DNA from: Pelagicoccus mobilis
GTDB lineage: Bacteria > Verrucomicrobiota > Verrucomicrobiia > Opitutales > Opitutaceae
Length of the DNA: 64,000 bases
Assembly: GCF_016595505.1 (NCBI RefSeq)
Contig: NZ_JAENIL010000002.1
Span: 186,001 to 250,000, forward strand
Direction of reading: 5' to 3'
Shown: one piece after another, positions 8,919-18,177 of the stretch
How the letters are laid out: the number at the start of each line of letters is the position of its first letter
Position numbering within the stretch: position 1 is the first letter of the stretch
Notes under the pieces: model-generated
Told to the model about the DNA's origin: nothing
What the model saw: the letters and a program-made list of their open reading frames with translations, nothing else
Database searches by the model: none
Position numbers and translations under genes: made by a program

Positions 8919-9695
8919 TTAGATTTCAGGGAAAAACTCTCCTGCTAGCGGAGTTCCCACTTCAAGCCCCAGCGGATCGGTTAAGATGTGCTTCGAAGCC
9001 TTACCTGGAACCGTAGGATCGTAAAGCGTCGCTTGATCCACGAAGATCGCCACATGGGCGAGACGATACTCATCGGTCTCATTCGGATTCGCCATATGCG
9101 GACAGCAACCGTGGTGAAAGGTACAGTCTCCCGCTCGTAGAGGCAGAGTTATCTTTGGCTCGTATTCAAGATCCGGAGCCATCGCAAACAAAGACCTGGA
9201 ATCCTCCAACACCTGAGTACCCAACTCTGCACGGTGTTGTTGCCCGGGAATAAACGACATGCTTCCCTTACGGACAGGCACATCGCACAAAGCGATCCAA
9301 ATCGAAATCGGATTCGGCGAATCACGGTGTGGCCAATAGGGCTGATCCTGATGCCACTCGGTGGCTCGCATGCTTCGCGGATTTTTTGCGAGCAACTGAT
9401 CGTGCCACAGCCTCAGAGGCACGCCTGCTAAACGCTTTGCGATCGACACGACATTGGGATGAAAGGTTAGAGACTTCATGATCTCACTTTCACGCCAAAC
9501 ATTCACCTTCTGGTTCAACACATGGTTCGTTCCATCGTTGTTCGCCGTCGCAATTCCAAGTGCCTCTTGGTAATAGAAGTCGGCTTCCTCCTTAGTCAAA
9601 ATCCCACTAACTTTGACGAAGCCGTCTCGGCGATAGCCACTGACATGCTCTTCCGAAATTTCGATGTCTCTTCTCTCGGGGTATTTGGTAATCAT
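8919..9695 (-). CDS. Phytanoyl-CoA dioxygenase (PhyH)-family protein
   Basis: Fe(II)/2-oxoglutarate-dependent oxygenase fold, about 258 residues from the ATG at 9695. The metal-binding H115-x-D117 motif (WHQDQPYWPH) is clear, and the distal His with the 2-oxoglutarate-binding Arg fits FHHGCCPH and DEYRLAHV. An alternative ATG at 9761 would add 22 polar residues. It is convergent with the hydrolase operon and lies downstream of the receptor at 9,853, in the same direction but behind a terminator. Substrate unknown. Confidence 0.85.
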   Translation of the reverse strand: MITKYPERRDIEISEEHVSGYRRDGFVKVSGILTKEEADFYYQEALGIATANNDGTNHVLNQKVNVWRESEIMKSLTFHPNVVSIAKRLAGVPLRLWHDQLLAKNPRSMRATEWHQDQPYWPHRDSPNPISIWIALCDVPVRKGSMSFIPGQQHRAELGTQVLEDSRSLFAMAPDLEYEPKITLPLRAGDCTFHHGCCPHMANPNETDEYRLAHVAIFVDQATLYDPTVPGKASKHILTDPLGLEVGTPLAGEFFPEI

Positions 9696-9785
9696 ATTAT
9701 TTTCTAAGTTCTGACTTTGTGAAGAAACTCTATACTCTTCCCTCTTGGGCAGTGATTCCACTCACCGCCCCACCCGATTCCCTCC

Positions 9786-9824
9786 ATAAAAAGGGCGACA
9801 CGAGAAACTCCCGTGCCGCCCACA
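9786..9824 (-). terminator. Rho-independent terminator of the second receptor gene
   Basis: Read on the minus strand, a GC-rich stem (GGGCGGCACG arm with CGTGTCGCCC, one G-T pair and a bulge) is followed by TTTTTAT, about 30 bases after the receptor stop. Confidence 0.7.
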
Positions 9825-9852
9825 CAAACTTACTACCCAGTAAACCTACGAT

Positions 9853-12492
9853 CTAGAAACTGAAAGTTGTAGTGACCTTAGCGATACGTGGCGCTTGCAA
9901 CCAGCGTGCCGCGTAGAAGCCATGTTCATATTCCTTGTCGAACAGGTTATCGATATTGACCTGAGCACGGAAAGTGAAGCTCTCGTAGTCACGTTCAAAT
10001 CCGCCAAACATTCCGAACAGAGCGTACGAAGGACGCTCGTGAGCGGTGCGGTTTCCAGCAGCGACAGAGCCAGTATAACCAGCGTAGTTGTCATCCGCGA
10101 AGCGCATATGGCCACCGAGAAACCAGTCCTTCATCGCACCTTCAGTGAAGGTGTAACGAGCCCAGGCATTGAATGAAAGCCCAGCGTACGGAGCAGTGCG
10201 CTCGCCACCATTCACGGCATTGTGGTCAGCCATAGGGGCGCCTGTAACTTGGTTCACGAAGAGTCCCTTTTCGCCCGTTCCCACGAGGCCGAGGTCGCCA
10301 GCGTTGGTGATCTTGCCATACTGGTCTTGCTCGATGTCTGCCAGCGTTACCGCACGTGCATCATCGCCTTCGCCAATCATGAGAGCGTTGCCGTCAGCAT
10401 CAACAGGATTGCCGCTAGCGTCAGCGTAGAACGCATCGTTGAACATGATTTGGTAAACAGTGTCGTTCGCAACCTTCGCATCAGTGTATGCAAATCCCAA
10501 TGACACAGTGAGGTTTTTACTTGGAACACCCACTGCCTGGATCTCCACACCTTCAGAGGTGGTATCCGCCTGTACCCAGTTCGAACCGTTGCGGCCGTTG
10601 ATACCGTTCGGGTCGATGATATCGCGATCCACACCGCTCATCTGTACGGCATCGCCGAGGAAGTCAGTTTGGTAATAGGTCAAGATACCTGACCAACCAC
10701 TACCGAGATCGTACTTGATACCACCTTCGACACCTTCACCGATCGCGGCGAGAAGTCCTTCATTGTAAGGGTCACGACGGAATGAACCAGCCGCCTTGAA
10801 CGTCTCGGAGTAGTTGAGGTAGGCATTCACGTTCTCGTTAATCTGATATGTGAAACCTGCATTAATTGAGTCTTCCGAAGCTTCGTCCTTAAGAGTTGGC
10901 TCGAAACGGGTATTGAACTTCTTGTAGTCGTCATCACGGAAACCGACCAAAGTCTTGAGCTTGCCATCAAAGAACTCGTTTTGCAAAGCGCCGAAGTATG
11001 CCTCAGTTTGACGCTCGTCGAGGATCGGTCCCCACCACCAGTTCGGTACTGTTTCAGGGCGAACGAATTCCCAATCAGCAGGAGCAAGCCAATGAGGTCT
11101 CGCAGTCCAACCATCTGGAGAGATCTTCTGCCAACCGATGCCAAAGTAGTCATTACCCCACTCCGAGTGCGTGTCTGGAATATCTTCTTTTGTGAAAGCG
11201 ATTGGCCCGTCTTCGAGCGCATGCCAGCCACCAGCGAGGAAGCTGCCGTTTCCGTCACGATTGTACGGACGCTGCTGTTCACCGAAGAATGCGTCGGACT
11301 CATCGATGTATCCGAGAATTACGCGCTGTGGGTTTTCACCCATTTCCCATGAGTAGGTCGCAACCGCACGAGTCGTATCCATTTCGTTGTTCGAGTAGAA
11401 GCGCTCAGGGTAGTACTTCATCGCATAAGTATCGAGCGGATTTCCGCCCTCGCCTGGACCGTAGACATTGATCGCGCCATTGAAACGATTTTGCACAGAT
11501 GTCTGAGTCAGCTCATTACGAGTTACCTCGATCGCGAAATTTTCAACAGGCTCCCACACAACCTTCGCCATGTAGTTCTCCCAGTCCTGAACGCGCTCCT
11601 TAAACAAGGAGTGGTAACTGGTGATGTTGTCATAATTCATGCCCGGAATCATGTCCTGGAACCCAAGGTCAGTGATCGGCATAGACCAGTCCGCACCCGC
11701 AGGCTTGTAGAGAGGAATGATAGAGGGACTTTCGTGCGTCGTATCCACAACTTCCGCTTCCGCAGAAATGTACAAGCCCTTCACTGGCTTGAAGAGTACA
11801 TTAGCGAAGATGCCTTCCTTCTCCATGTTGGTGTAGTCCTGCCAACCATCGGAATCTTCCTTGACTCCCGCGATACGCAAGCCGAGCCGGCCGTCTACGA
11901 TCGTCACGTTGCTGTCGAGCGTAGCTCTCTTTTGACCTTCGGAGCCGAGCGTAAGAGCAACTTCGCCGAAGTTCGACTGGTAGTTCGCCTTCTTGGAAGT
12001 GATGTTCACCAGACCACCTGGCTCGCCGTCACCGTAGAGCAACGCGGCAGGACCACGAACGACCTCGACACGATCCGTCGAGAAATTGTCCGACTTGGTA
12101 TACCAGATGAAGTTGTTACGGCGCATGAAACGCGTGGTCAGACCACGGAAGTTCATATTACGCTGCAAGCCGTTGCCGCCCTCGTTATTGCCAGCATTAG
12201 TGGCGAAATCGATTGCGGAGTTCACGTTGTCCAAGCCCAAGTCACGAAGGACCTCGCCATTCAAGACCTCGATCGAAACCGGGGTGTCCTTGATCGGCGT
12301 CGAAACCAAAGACACAGAGTTAGTATTGCTGGACTGATAGCCTAGGTCAGTGGATCCATCCACAGTGAAAGGAGGCAGCTCAAAAAGCTCCTCCTCCGAA
12401 ATGTCGCTCTGGGCAGTACCAGTGGCAACGAGAGAAACAGCTCCAGCAGCTAGCAAAGCAGCGCGGACTGTTTGGGGCATTGATGTTCTCAT
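9853..12492 (-). CDS. TonB-dependent receptor
   Basis: Outer-membrane transporter, 879 residues. The signal peptide covers about residues 1-28 (AALLAAGAVSLVATGTAQS). The mature N-terminus has the lineage motif ELFELPPFTV (residues 35-44), a candidate TonB box. Next come the plug domain (FRGL at 115-118, VEVVRGPAALLYG, GGLVNITSKKA) and a 22-strand-type barrel ending in TTFSF. Closest relative in the window is the partial receptor at the left edge. The gene stands alone between terminators and is divergent from the sulfatase at 12,881. A candidate operator lies 169 bases upstream. The ligand is probably an oligosaccharide, by context. Confidence 0.95.
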   Translation of the reverse strand: MRTSMPQTVRAALLAAGAVSLVATGTAQSDISEEELFELPPFTVDGSTDLGYQSSNTNSVSLVSTPIKDTPVSIEVLNGEVLRDLGLDNVNSAIDFATNAGNNEGGNGLQRNMNFRGLTTRFMRRNNFIWYTKSDNFSTDRVEVVRGPAALLYGDGEPGGLVNITSKKANYQSNFGEVALTLGSEGQKRATLDSNVTIVDGRLGLRIAGVKEDSDGWQDYTNMEKEGIFANVLFKPVKGLYISAEAEVVDTTHESPSIIPLYKPAGADWSMPITDLGFQDMIPGMNYDNITSYHSLFKERVQDWENYMAKVVWEPVENFAIEVTRNELTQTSVQNRFNGAINVYGPGEGGNPLDTYAMKYYPERFYSNNEMDTTRAVATYSWEMGENPQRVILGYIDESDAFFGEQQRPYNRDGNGSFLAGGWHALEDGPIAFTKEDIPDTHSEWGNDYFGIGWQKISPDGWTARPHWLAPADWEFVRPETVPNWWWGPILDERQTEAYFGALQNEFFDGKLKTLVGFRDDDYKKFNTRFEPTLKDEASEDSINAGFTYQINENVNAYLNYSETFKAAGSFRRDPYNEGLLAAIGEGVEGGIKYDLGSGWSGILTYYQTDFLGDAVQMSGVDRDIIDPNGINGRNGSNWVQADTTSEGVEIQAVGVPSKNLTVSLGFAYTDAKVANDTVYQIMFNDAFYADASGNPVDADGNALMIGEGDDARAVTLADIEQDQYGKITNAGDLGLVGTGEKGLFVNQVTGAPMADHNAVNGGERTAPYAGLSFNAWARYTFTEGAMKDWFLGGHMRFADDNYAGYTGSVAAGNRTAHERPSYALFGMFGGFERDYESFTFRAQVNIDNLFDKEYEHGFYAARWLQAPRIAKVTTTFSF

Positions 12493-12880
12493 ATATTTTA
12501 GTCGTGGTAGTTCGAAGCAGCCCCAGACGGCTCTAAAAACGCGATTCGCGCTCTTCGACTCGGCGTGGGGTATAATTCATTCGGTCAGGGCGTTTCGCAC
12601 GCAGGATAGCACACGAGACGCTCTTCCCTTCTCAGGGTGTGAGTCAACATTCCCGCCAAATTACATCGATGTCAATTAAAATTCATCCCAACCTCCCACC
12701 AATTCTCCTAATCCCTCTACCCCAATACCTTAAAAGATCGACACTAGCTCTTCCCCATTTAACACCGATGCCTTTTCTAGAGTATTTTCGTTAATTATTG
12801 CCCAAATCTCCCTCGCAAAGAAACTAGCGAATACGCCCCTAGGCACGCCCTTAACCTCCCCCACCCCCAACGCTACAAAC
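12493..12880. other. Divergent promoter region between receptor and sulfatase
   Basis: A 388-base gap without a plausible gene. It holds the palindrome at 12,661-12,675, a weaker copy ACACCGATGCC at 12,762-12,772 on the sulfatase side, and AT-rich stretches. CGCGATTCGCG at 12,540-12,550 is another short palindrome near the receptor start. Confidence 0.6.
12661..12675. promoter_or_regulatory. Candidate LacI-type operator upstream of the receptor
   Basis: TTACATCGATGTCAA is palindromic around a central CG except at one position per arm. In the receptor direction it reads TTGACATCGATGTAA, matching TTGACATCGATGT before the operon at 2,433 over 13 bases, including a -35-like TTGACA. Confidence 0.5.
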
Positions 12881-14476
12881 ATGAGCAAAACGACACGGTT
12901 CCTCCCCCCCTTAATCGCCCTATTCGCAGGCATCATCGCCAGAGCCGACGATCGTCCCAACATCCTATTCGTATTCACCGACGATCACGCCCCCCATGCC
13001 ATCGGTGCTTATGACGGCTGGCTCAAGCCCCTCAACCCCACCCCCGAAATCGACAAGCTCGCCGCTGCGGGAATGGTTTTCGAGAACAGCTTCTGCACCA
13101 ATTCAATCTGCGGCCCTAGCCGAGCCGTTATCCAGACCGGAAAGCACAGCCACAAGAACGGCTTCATGAACAACGGCAACTCTTTCGACTGGAACCAGCA
13201 GACCTTCCCCAAGCTTCTGCAAGCAGCAGGCTACCAGACCGCTATCTACGGCAAGTCCCACCTCAAAGGACACCCACAAGGGTACGACGACTGGGCAGTC
13301 CTCCCCGGCCAGGGACTCTACTACAACCCCGACTTCATCACTCCCGAAGGCAAAATAACCATCGAGGGACACTGCACGGACGTAGTCACGGACATGGCCG
13401 TCGATTACCTTCAAAACAAACGAGACTCCGAGAAACCGTTCATGCTCATGGTCCAGCACAAAGCGCCCCACCGAAACTGGATGCCAGCAGCCCGCCATCT
13501 CAACCTATACGATGACATCGATGTCCCAGAGCCGGACACCCTTTTCGACAAGTGGGAGGACAACGCGCCCGCCGCTCGCCACCAGGAGCTCGAGATCGAC
13601 CGGCACATGCACATTAACTTCGATCTCTTCCTCGACCTCACACCAGATTTCGAGAGCGACGCCAAAACCGACCGCTCCGCCTGGTGGAACATGAAACGCA
13701 TGACCGACCAGCAGCTTGACGCTTGGTTTGCCGCCTACCGCCCAAAAGACGAAGCCTTCCACGCAGCCAACTTGAACCACGAGGAAACAGTCCGCTGGAA
13801 ATTCCAACGTTACGCCAAGAACTACCTGCGCTGCGTAAAAGGAGTCGATGAAAGCGTAGGCCGCCTCATGGAAACGCTCGAAGAACTCGACCTAGATGAC
13901 AACACGATCGTCATCTACTCGTCCGACCAAGGCTTCTACATCGGCGATCACGGCTGGTTCGATAAACGCTGGATGTACGAGGAATCGCTCAAGATGCCCT
14001 TCATCATCAAATGGCCGGGTACCATCAAACCTGGATCGAAAAGCGACAAGATGATCCAAAATCTCGACTACGCCCAGACCTTCCTCGAAATCGCAGGCGC
14101 CCCCATTCCCGACGACATGCAGGGCGAGTCGCTCGTCCCCCTCCTCAAAGGCAACAGCCCCAGCGATTGGCGCGACCGCATCTACTACCATTACTACGAA
14201 TACCCAAGCGTGCACATGGTCCCTCGCCAATACGGGATCCGCACCGAACGCTACAAGCTCATTCACTTCTACCAATTTGACGAGTGGGAGTTCTACGACC
14301 TCAAAAACGACCCCGACGAACTCACGAACTTGTACGAAAACCCTGAATACGCCGACCTCATAGCGAAGACCAAGCAAGAGCTTCGAGACCTACAAGCCTA
14401 CTACGAAGAGGACAGCGACATCTCGGAAAAGCCAAAAAAGTGGCAACAAGAAGTCAGAGCCGGCACCCTTCGCTGA
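12881..14476 (+). CDS. Exported sulfatase (S1-type)
   Basis: 531 residues with a signal peptide of about 22 residues (FLPPLIALFAGIIARA). The formylglycine motif is C77-G-P-S-R, the metal Asp pair is D34-D35 (VFTDDH), and the second metal site is SSDQGFYIGDHG. The C-terminal subdomain (LVPLLKG, YDLKNDPDELTNL) is typical of periplasmic sugar sulfatases. It would be activated by anSME in the cytoplasm before export. The gene is monocistronic and divergent from the receptor at 12,492. Substrate specificity cannot be assigned. Confidence 0.93.
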   Translation: MSKTTRFLPPLIALFAGIIARADDRPNILFVFTDDHAPHAIGAYDGWLKPLNPTPEIDKLAAAGMVFENSFCTNSICGPSRAVIQTGKHSHKNGFMNNGNSFDWNQQTFPKLLQAAGYQTAIYGKSHLKGHPQGYDDWAVLPGQGLYYNPDFITPEGKITIEGHCTDVVTDMAVDYLQNKRDSEKPFMLMVQHKAPHRNWMPAARHLNLYDDIDVPEPDTLFDKWEDNAPAARHQELEIDRHMHINFDLFLDLTPDFESDAKTDRSAWWNMKRMTDQQLDAWFAAYRPKDEAFHAANLNHEETVRWKFQRYAKNYLRCVKGVDESVGRLMETLEELDLDDNTIVIYSSDQGFYIGDHGWFDKRWMYEESLKMPFIIKWPGTIKPGSKSDKMIQNLDYAQTFLEIAGAPIPDDMQGESLVPLLKGNSPSDWRDRIYYHYYEYPSVHMVPRQYGIRTERYKLIHFYQFDEWEFYDLKNDPDELTNLYENPEYADLIAKTKQELRDLQAYYEEDSDISEKPKKWQQEVRAGTLR

Positions 14477-14504
14477 TCATTCGACACCGCATCACACACG
14501 AGTC

Positions 14505-14529
14505 GGAGGGCAATGCTCCGTCATTGCCT
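14505..14529 (+). repeat. Hairpin repeat, family B
   Basis: GGCAATG, loop CTCCGT, CATTGCC. The stem pairs perfectly and uses the AT variant of the stem, compared with GGCAACG/CGTTGCC at 34,841 and 52,730. Confidence 0.8.
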
Positions 14530-14591
14530 CACACCCACCAACCACAAAGCGCTATCTCAACCGACCGCGCCCTTTTGCACTTCACTCCAAA

Positions 14592-14668
14592 GGTAGCGCC
14601 CGCTGTCCCCAGCGGGCAAACACAGAGCTAGCGAATCCATATCCGTTGAGGACAACGGACACTACCTC
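14592..14668. repeat. Inverted pair of family A hairpins
   Basis: The first copy (14,592-14,619) has GCCCGCTG, loop TCCC, CAGCGGGC. The second (14,641-14,668) is a diverged copy in opposite orientation (TCCGTTG.. and CAACGGA arms). The head-to-head layout resembles REP-type pairs. Confidence 0.75.
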
Positions 14669-14704
14669 AATTGGCACCCTCTCCCCCCAAATGACGATGC
14701 ACCA

Positions 14705-14737
14705 CAAAAAAGGCGCCCTCGTGACAGGGCGCCTTTG
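14705..14737. terminator. Bidirectional Rho-independent terminator
   Basis: Stem AGGCGCCCT (14,711-14,719) with AGGGCGCCT (14,726-14,734). A-rich sequence on the left gives a T tract for the minus-strand receptor, and TTT follows on the right. Confidence 0.75.
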
Positions 14738-14784
14738 GCGAATAGTATTATGGAAAATTTCAGCTTGGAGTTTCCGAACGCACT

Positions 14785-17700
14785 TTAGATGTCGAAGTCG
14801 ACCGAGAAGACGAACTCGCGACCTGTGATACGACCGTAACGGATCGGCTCGCCAAGGGCGTTGTAGAGCGTCGGGATGTCATCGTCCTCATCGAGAGCGT
14901 TGCGGACATTCAACTGAATGTTGAATTTACGATCGCCCGTGAATGGCGTCTTGAGACCGCGGTGACCGTAACGAAGATCTAAATACAGCTCTTCTTCGCC
15001 CTTGAACGGATTGTTGATATCGACGATTTCCGTGCCGTTTACGATAGCGGAGCCGTAGCCGATAAGCGGAGCTTCACGCCAGCGTACCGCACCTCCAAAG
15101 GAGACACCCTTCATCATGCCATCCTTGAAACGGTAGTTGGCATTGAGGTTGAAGCGGTTTTGACGGACGAACTCGTTGGACTTGCCTTCGAGCGCCTTGA
15201 TAATGCCGATGCCATTCGCGCCATTGCGAACCTGGTCCATCCAACGATCCTTCATTGTGAATACAGCGTCAGGATTGTTCGGATCCGCGTTTGGCCACTG
15301 GCCATTGCTTTGCGGAGCGGTTTCCCAAGTATAATCAGAGATCACGCCATCGCCATTTCTGTCCTGAGGATTGTTGTTACCGTTTTCCTTGAAGGTGATG
15401 CCATCCATGAAAGCTTCAACTTGATCGGTGTATTCAGCCCATGGATTACCGATATTGCTCTCGACTACATTCTGCTCGTTCCAGTTGAAACGAACGTCGA
15501 GGTTTTGGTTAACTGACCAGTTCAGAGAGAATTCCTTACCCTTCGCTTCGCGGAAACTGGTTACCCAGTACTGCCCAGCGCGACGATCGTAAACACCCGG
15601 CGAGTCTGGACCGCCACGGCTCTCAGGCCAACCTGGTTCTGACTTGTAGCTTGGGAGGACTCGGTTGATTTGAGCGAGAGAACCGTTGAGCGTGAAACGA
15701 AAACGGTTGAACGGAGTGTTCGCCGCGCGAGCCGGACCGGCTGTATTAACGAACTCGTTGTAGCGAGCGGTGAGCTTGCCGTCGAACGCGCTGAACATGA
15801 TCCCCTTGTCTTCACCGTCGCCAAGCGAACCTGGAACGCGCTCGCCGTAAGCAGTGAACTGACTGGTGGAAGGCTGGAAGGTATCCGACTCATTGTAGTG
15901 GAAACCGATGTCGAGCCCAAACGGGAGTTTGACGAGATCTCTGATCGGGCGAACGATCACACCCTTGGTGCGAGTGATACCGCTGTCCGCATTTTCCGGA
16001 TTAAATGGAGCGAAGTCCGCGAGCAGCGTGTTCGTACGAAGACCGAGATCACGATTTTGCTCTGCTACGACACGGGCATTGTTTACACGATCTTCCCTGT
16101 ATCCGTAAGTACCGATAACTCGGTTCTTCCAGAAGAAGCCTTGATAGCTAAACTGGTTCGTACGGAGGCGATCTCTGCTCGAGTTAGCTGAACCGTCAGT
16201 CTGCACCATCGGGATACCGTTGCTGTCTACATGGCCCCAATCGCGTGGAGTCATGGTCCAAGCTTCACCGTAACCATCGATGATAGTCCAGTCTTCGCCC
16301 GGGTCCATATCTGCTGTCGGAACGATCGTATTGCCAACGTACCAACGGTTTTGCGGGCGACGCTTTCCATCCTGCAGCCAGCTGGAGTCGCTCGCGTAAA
16401 CGAGGTTTCCGTCGTCATCGCGAACAGCCATTCCGTTGAGAGTCTCGAGAGGAGACGAGATGAGCGGAGTAGAGTTGAAACCTGGAATAATCTCAGTCAG
16501 CTCGTACTCGAGCCCTGGGATGTGAGCGTCTCTCCACTCGCCGTTAACCATTTCCGGCTGTAGGTGATAGCGGAATACTTGGTTCTGGCTCCAGGAGTTG
16601 TTGCCCGAGGTGAGCGCTCCGAAGCGGTGCAAGCCCAGGAACGCGAAGCGGTCGGTCTTGTCTTGGAAGTCAAACTCGTACGAGAGAGCAGCCCGGAAGT
16701 CCTGCGTCTTTCCCACAGACTCGTCGAAAGCCGGATAACCTTGGAAGTACATCTCGCCCGCATTCGGGTTAGGAGTAACTCCGTCGGACAAGTACGCGTT
16801 CGGGTCAACCTTGACCTGTACACCGCCGATGTAGTTCACCCGCTCCTTGAAGATGCCATTATTGCGCTCTTGCTGCATGCCGAACTCGAAATAGAGATTC
16901 TCGGCAAGTTTCTGAGTGAAGAACGCGTTGAAGATTTCGTAGTCGTCCTCATCCCAACGCACGTTTGAGAGCGTGTTAACGTTGGTCGGGTAATAGTCAT
17001 CGTTGATCAGCGTGTATCCATCCGCCTCACGATTGATACTTGGAATGTGGTCCCAGTCCTTCGGAGAACGAATGTCGACCGTATCTTGCCAACCCCAAGT
17101 CGGCACGTCGTATCCACCGCCAATTACAACAGGAACGTTGTCGCCGTTCTCAAACAACTGGTTGCCTTCCGCGTACTGCTTGGGGCGAATTTCGCCCTCG
17201 TCAGTGAAGTCGCCATCATTGTTGAGATCCAGACCGTTCGCCCACTGAGCATCGTTTTGGAAAATGTGCTGGTTCGGATAACCGCCGCCATTGCCGAGAG
17301 TCTCCGACTCGTACCAGCCAGTGATGCCGTCAGTCGGATAGTTACGCGAAGGACGGTGAGAAACGACATTCACGTCCTCGTAGTGAACGGAAACCGTAGT
17401 ATTCTCCCAAGGCCTGTAGGTGAAAGTTGCATACACGCGGCGACGTTCCTCGTTTGTGTAGTCCTGCTCCCACTGCTTCTCTTCATATACGGAAGCGAAG
17501 CGAACAGCGAGTTTGTCGTCGATGAGAACGCGATTCACATCCAGCTGACCGCGGAATCCGCCGAAGCTAGACACTTGCAAGCGAACATCGCCGAAGTCCT
17601 CACTCGTGGTAGCCCTCTTAAGCGTACCATTGATAACACCCGCCGGGCTCCCCGTACCAAAGAGGATGGAGTTCGGACCGGAAGCAATCTCGATACGGTC

Positions 17701-18177
17701 GACGTTGTAGTTATCGCCCGGAGCGCGGAGTGCGAAGAACTCACGAGAATTAGTACCGTTAGCGAGGCCGCGGATACGGATATTGCCCTGAGAACCTGGC
17801 AATCCGTTTCCAGTGACGATTTCGTCGGTACCTTCCACGTTCACGGTGTACATGGCAGCCTCTTCAAGATTGTTGAGGCTGTAGTCGTCCATGAAGTCCG
17901 TAGTGAGGGCTTCGATTTGAGTCGCGACATCCGTATAGCTTGTGCGCATACGGCTACCCGCGAGGGTCTCGGATGCACGCCAGCCGTCTTCGTCGGCTTG
18001 TACTTCAAAAGGAGATAGTTCGAAAATCTCCTCGTCACTCTCCTCCTGCGCGACCGCGCTGTAAGGAAGAGAACCAAAGGCTGCCAAAGCAGCACAGGCA
18101 AACGTGGACATTCGCCTGCTGTTCAATACGGGGACGCTCAAAGCGCCCACCGATTTCGGTAGGTCTATTTTGTTCAT
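14785..18177 (-). CDS. Large TonB-dependent receptor with EF-hand-like loops
   Basis: 1,130 residues from the ATG at 18,177 (MNKIDLPKS; an ATG 33 bases upstream is less likely). The signal region runs to about residue 43 (AVAQ). Then comes EIFELSPFEV (51-59), a candidate TonB box, followed by WRASETLAGSRMRT. The plug has IRIRGLANGTNSREFF and IEIASGPNSILFG. The barrel is longer than usual. Two calcium-loop-like segments stand out: DLNNDGDFTDEGE near residue 315 and DRNGDGVISD near residue 935. The family is the large Verrucomicrobiota class of receptors. It is followed downstream by a terminator and preceded by an AT-rich promoter region. Confidence 0.93.
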   Translation of the reverse strand: MNKIDLPKSVGALSVPVLNSRRMSTFACAALAAFGSLPYSAVAQEESDEEIFELSPFEVQADEDGWRASETLAGSRMRTSYTDVATQIEALTTDFMDDYSLNNLEEAAMYTVNVEGTDEIVTGNGLPGSQGNIRIRGLANGTNSREFFALRAPGDNYNVDRIEIASGPNSILFGTGSPAGVINGTLKRATTSEDFGDVRLQVSSFGGFRGQLDVNRVLIDDKLAVRFASVYEEKQWEQDYTNEERRRVYATFTYRPWENTTVSVHYEDVNVVSHRPSRNYPTDGITGWYESETLGNGGGYPNQHIFQNDAQWANGLDLNNDGDFTDEGEIRPKQYAEGNQLFENGDNVPVVIGGGYDVPTWGWQDTVDIRSPKDWDHIPSINREADGYTLINDDYYPTNVNTLSNVRWDEDDYEIFNAFFTQKLAENLYFEFGMQQERNNGIFKERVNYIGGVQVKVDPNAYLSDGVTPNPNAGEMYFQGYPAFDESVGKTQDFRAALSYEFDFQDKTDRFAFLGLHRFGALTSGNNSWSQNQVFRYHLQPEMVNGEWRDAHIPGLEYELTEIIPGFNSTPLISSPLETLNGMAVRDDDGNLVYASDSSWLQDGKRRPQNRWYVGNTIVPTADMDPGEDWTIIDGYGEAWTMTPRDWGHVDSNGIPMVQTDGSANSSRDRLRTNQFSYQGFFWKNRVIGTYGYREDRVNNARVVAEQNRDLGLRTNTLLADFAPFNPENADSGITRTKGVIVRPIRDLVKLPFGLDIGFHYNESDTFQPSTSQFTAYGERVPGSLGDGEDKGIMFSAFDGKLTARYNEFVNTAGPARAANTPFNRFRFTLNGSLAQINRVLPSYKSEPGWPESRGGPDSPGVYDRRAGQYWVTSFREAKGKEFSLNWSVNQNLDVRFNWNEQNVVESNIGNPWAEYTDQVEAFMDGITFKENGNNNPQDRNGDGVISDYTWETAPQSNGQWPNADPNNPDAVFTMKDRWMDQVRNGANGIGIIKALEGKSNEFVRQNRFNLNANYRFKDGMMKGVSFGGAVRWREAPLIGYGSAIVNGTEIVDINNPFKGEEELYLDLRYGHRGLKTPFTGDRKFNIQLNVRNALDEDDDIPTLYNALGEPIRYGRITGREFVFSVDFDI

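Larger units (their letters stand above)
14477..14784. other. Convergent intergenic region with repeats
   Basis: A 308-base gap between convergent genes. It carries one family B hairpin, an inverted pair of family A hairpins and a bidirectional terminator. No coding sequence is supported. Confidence 0.7.
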
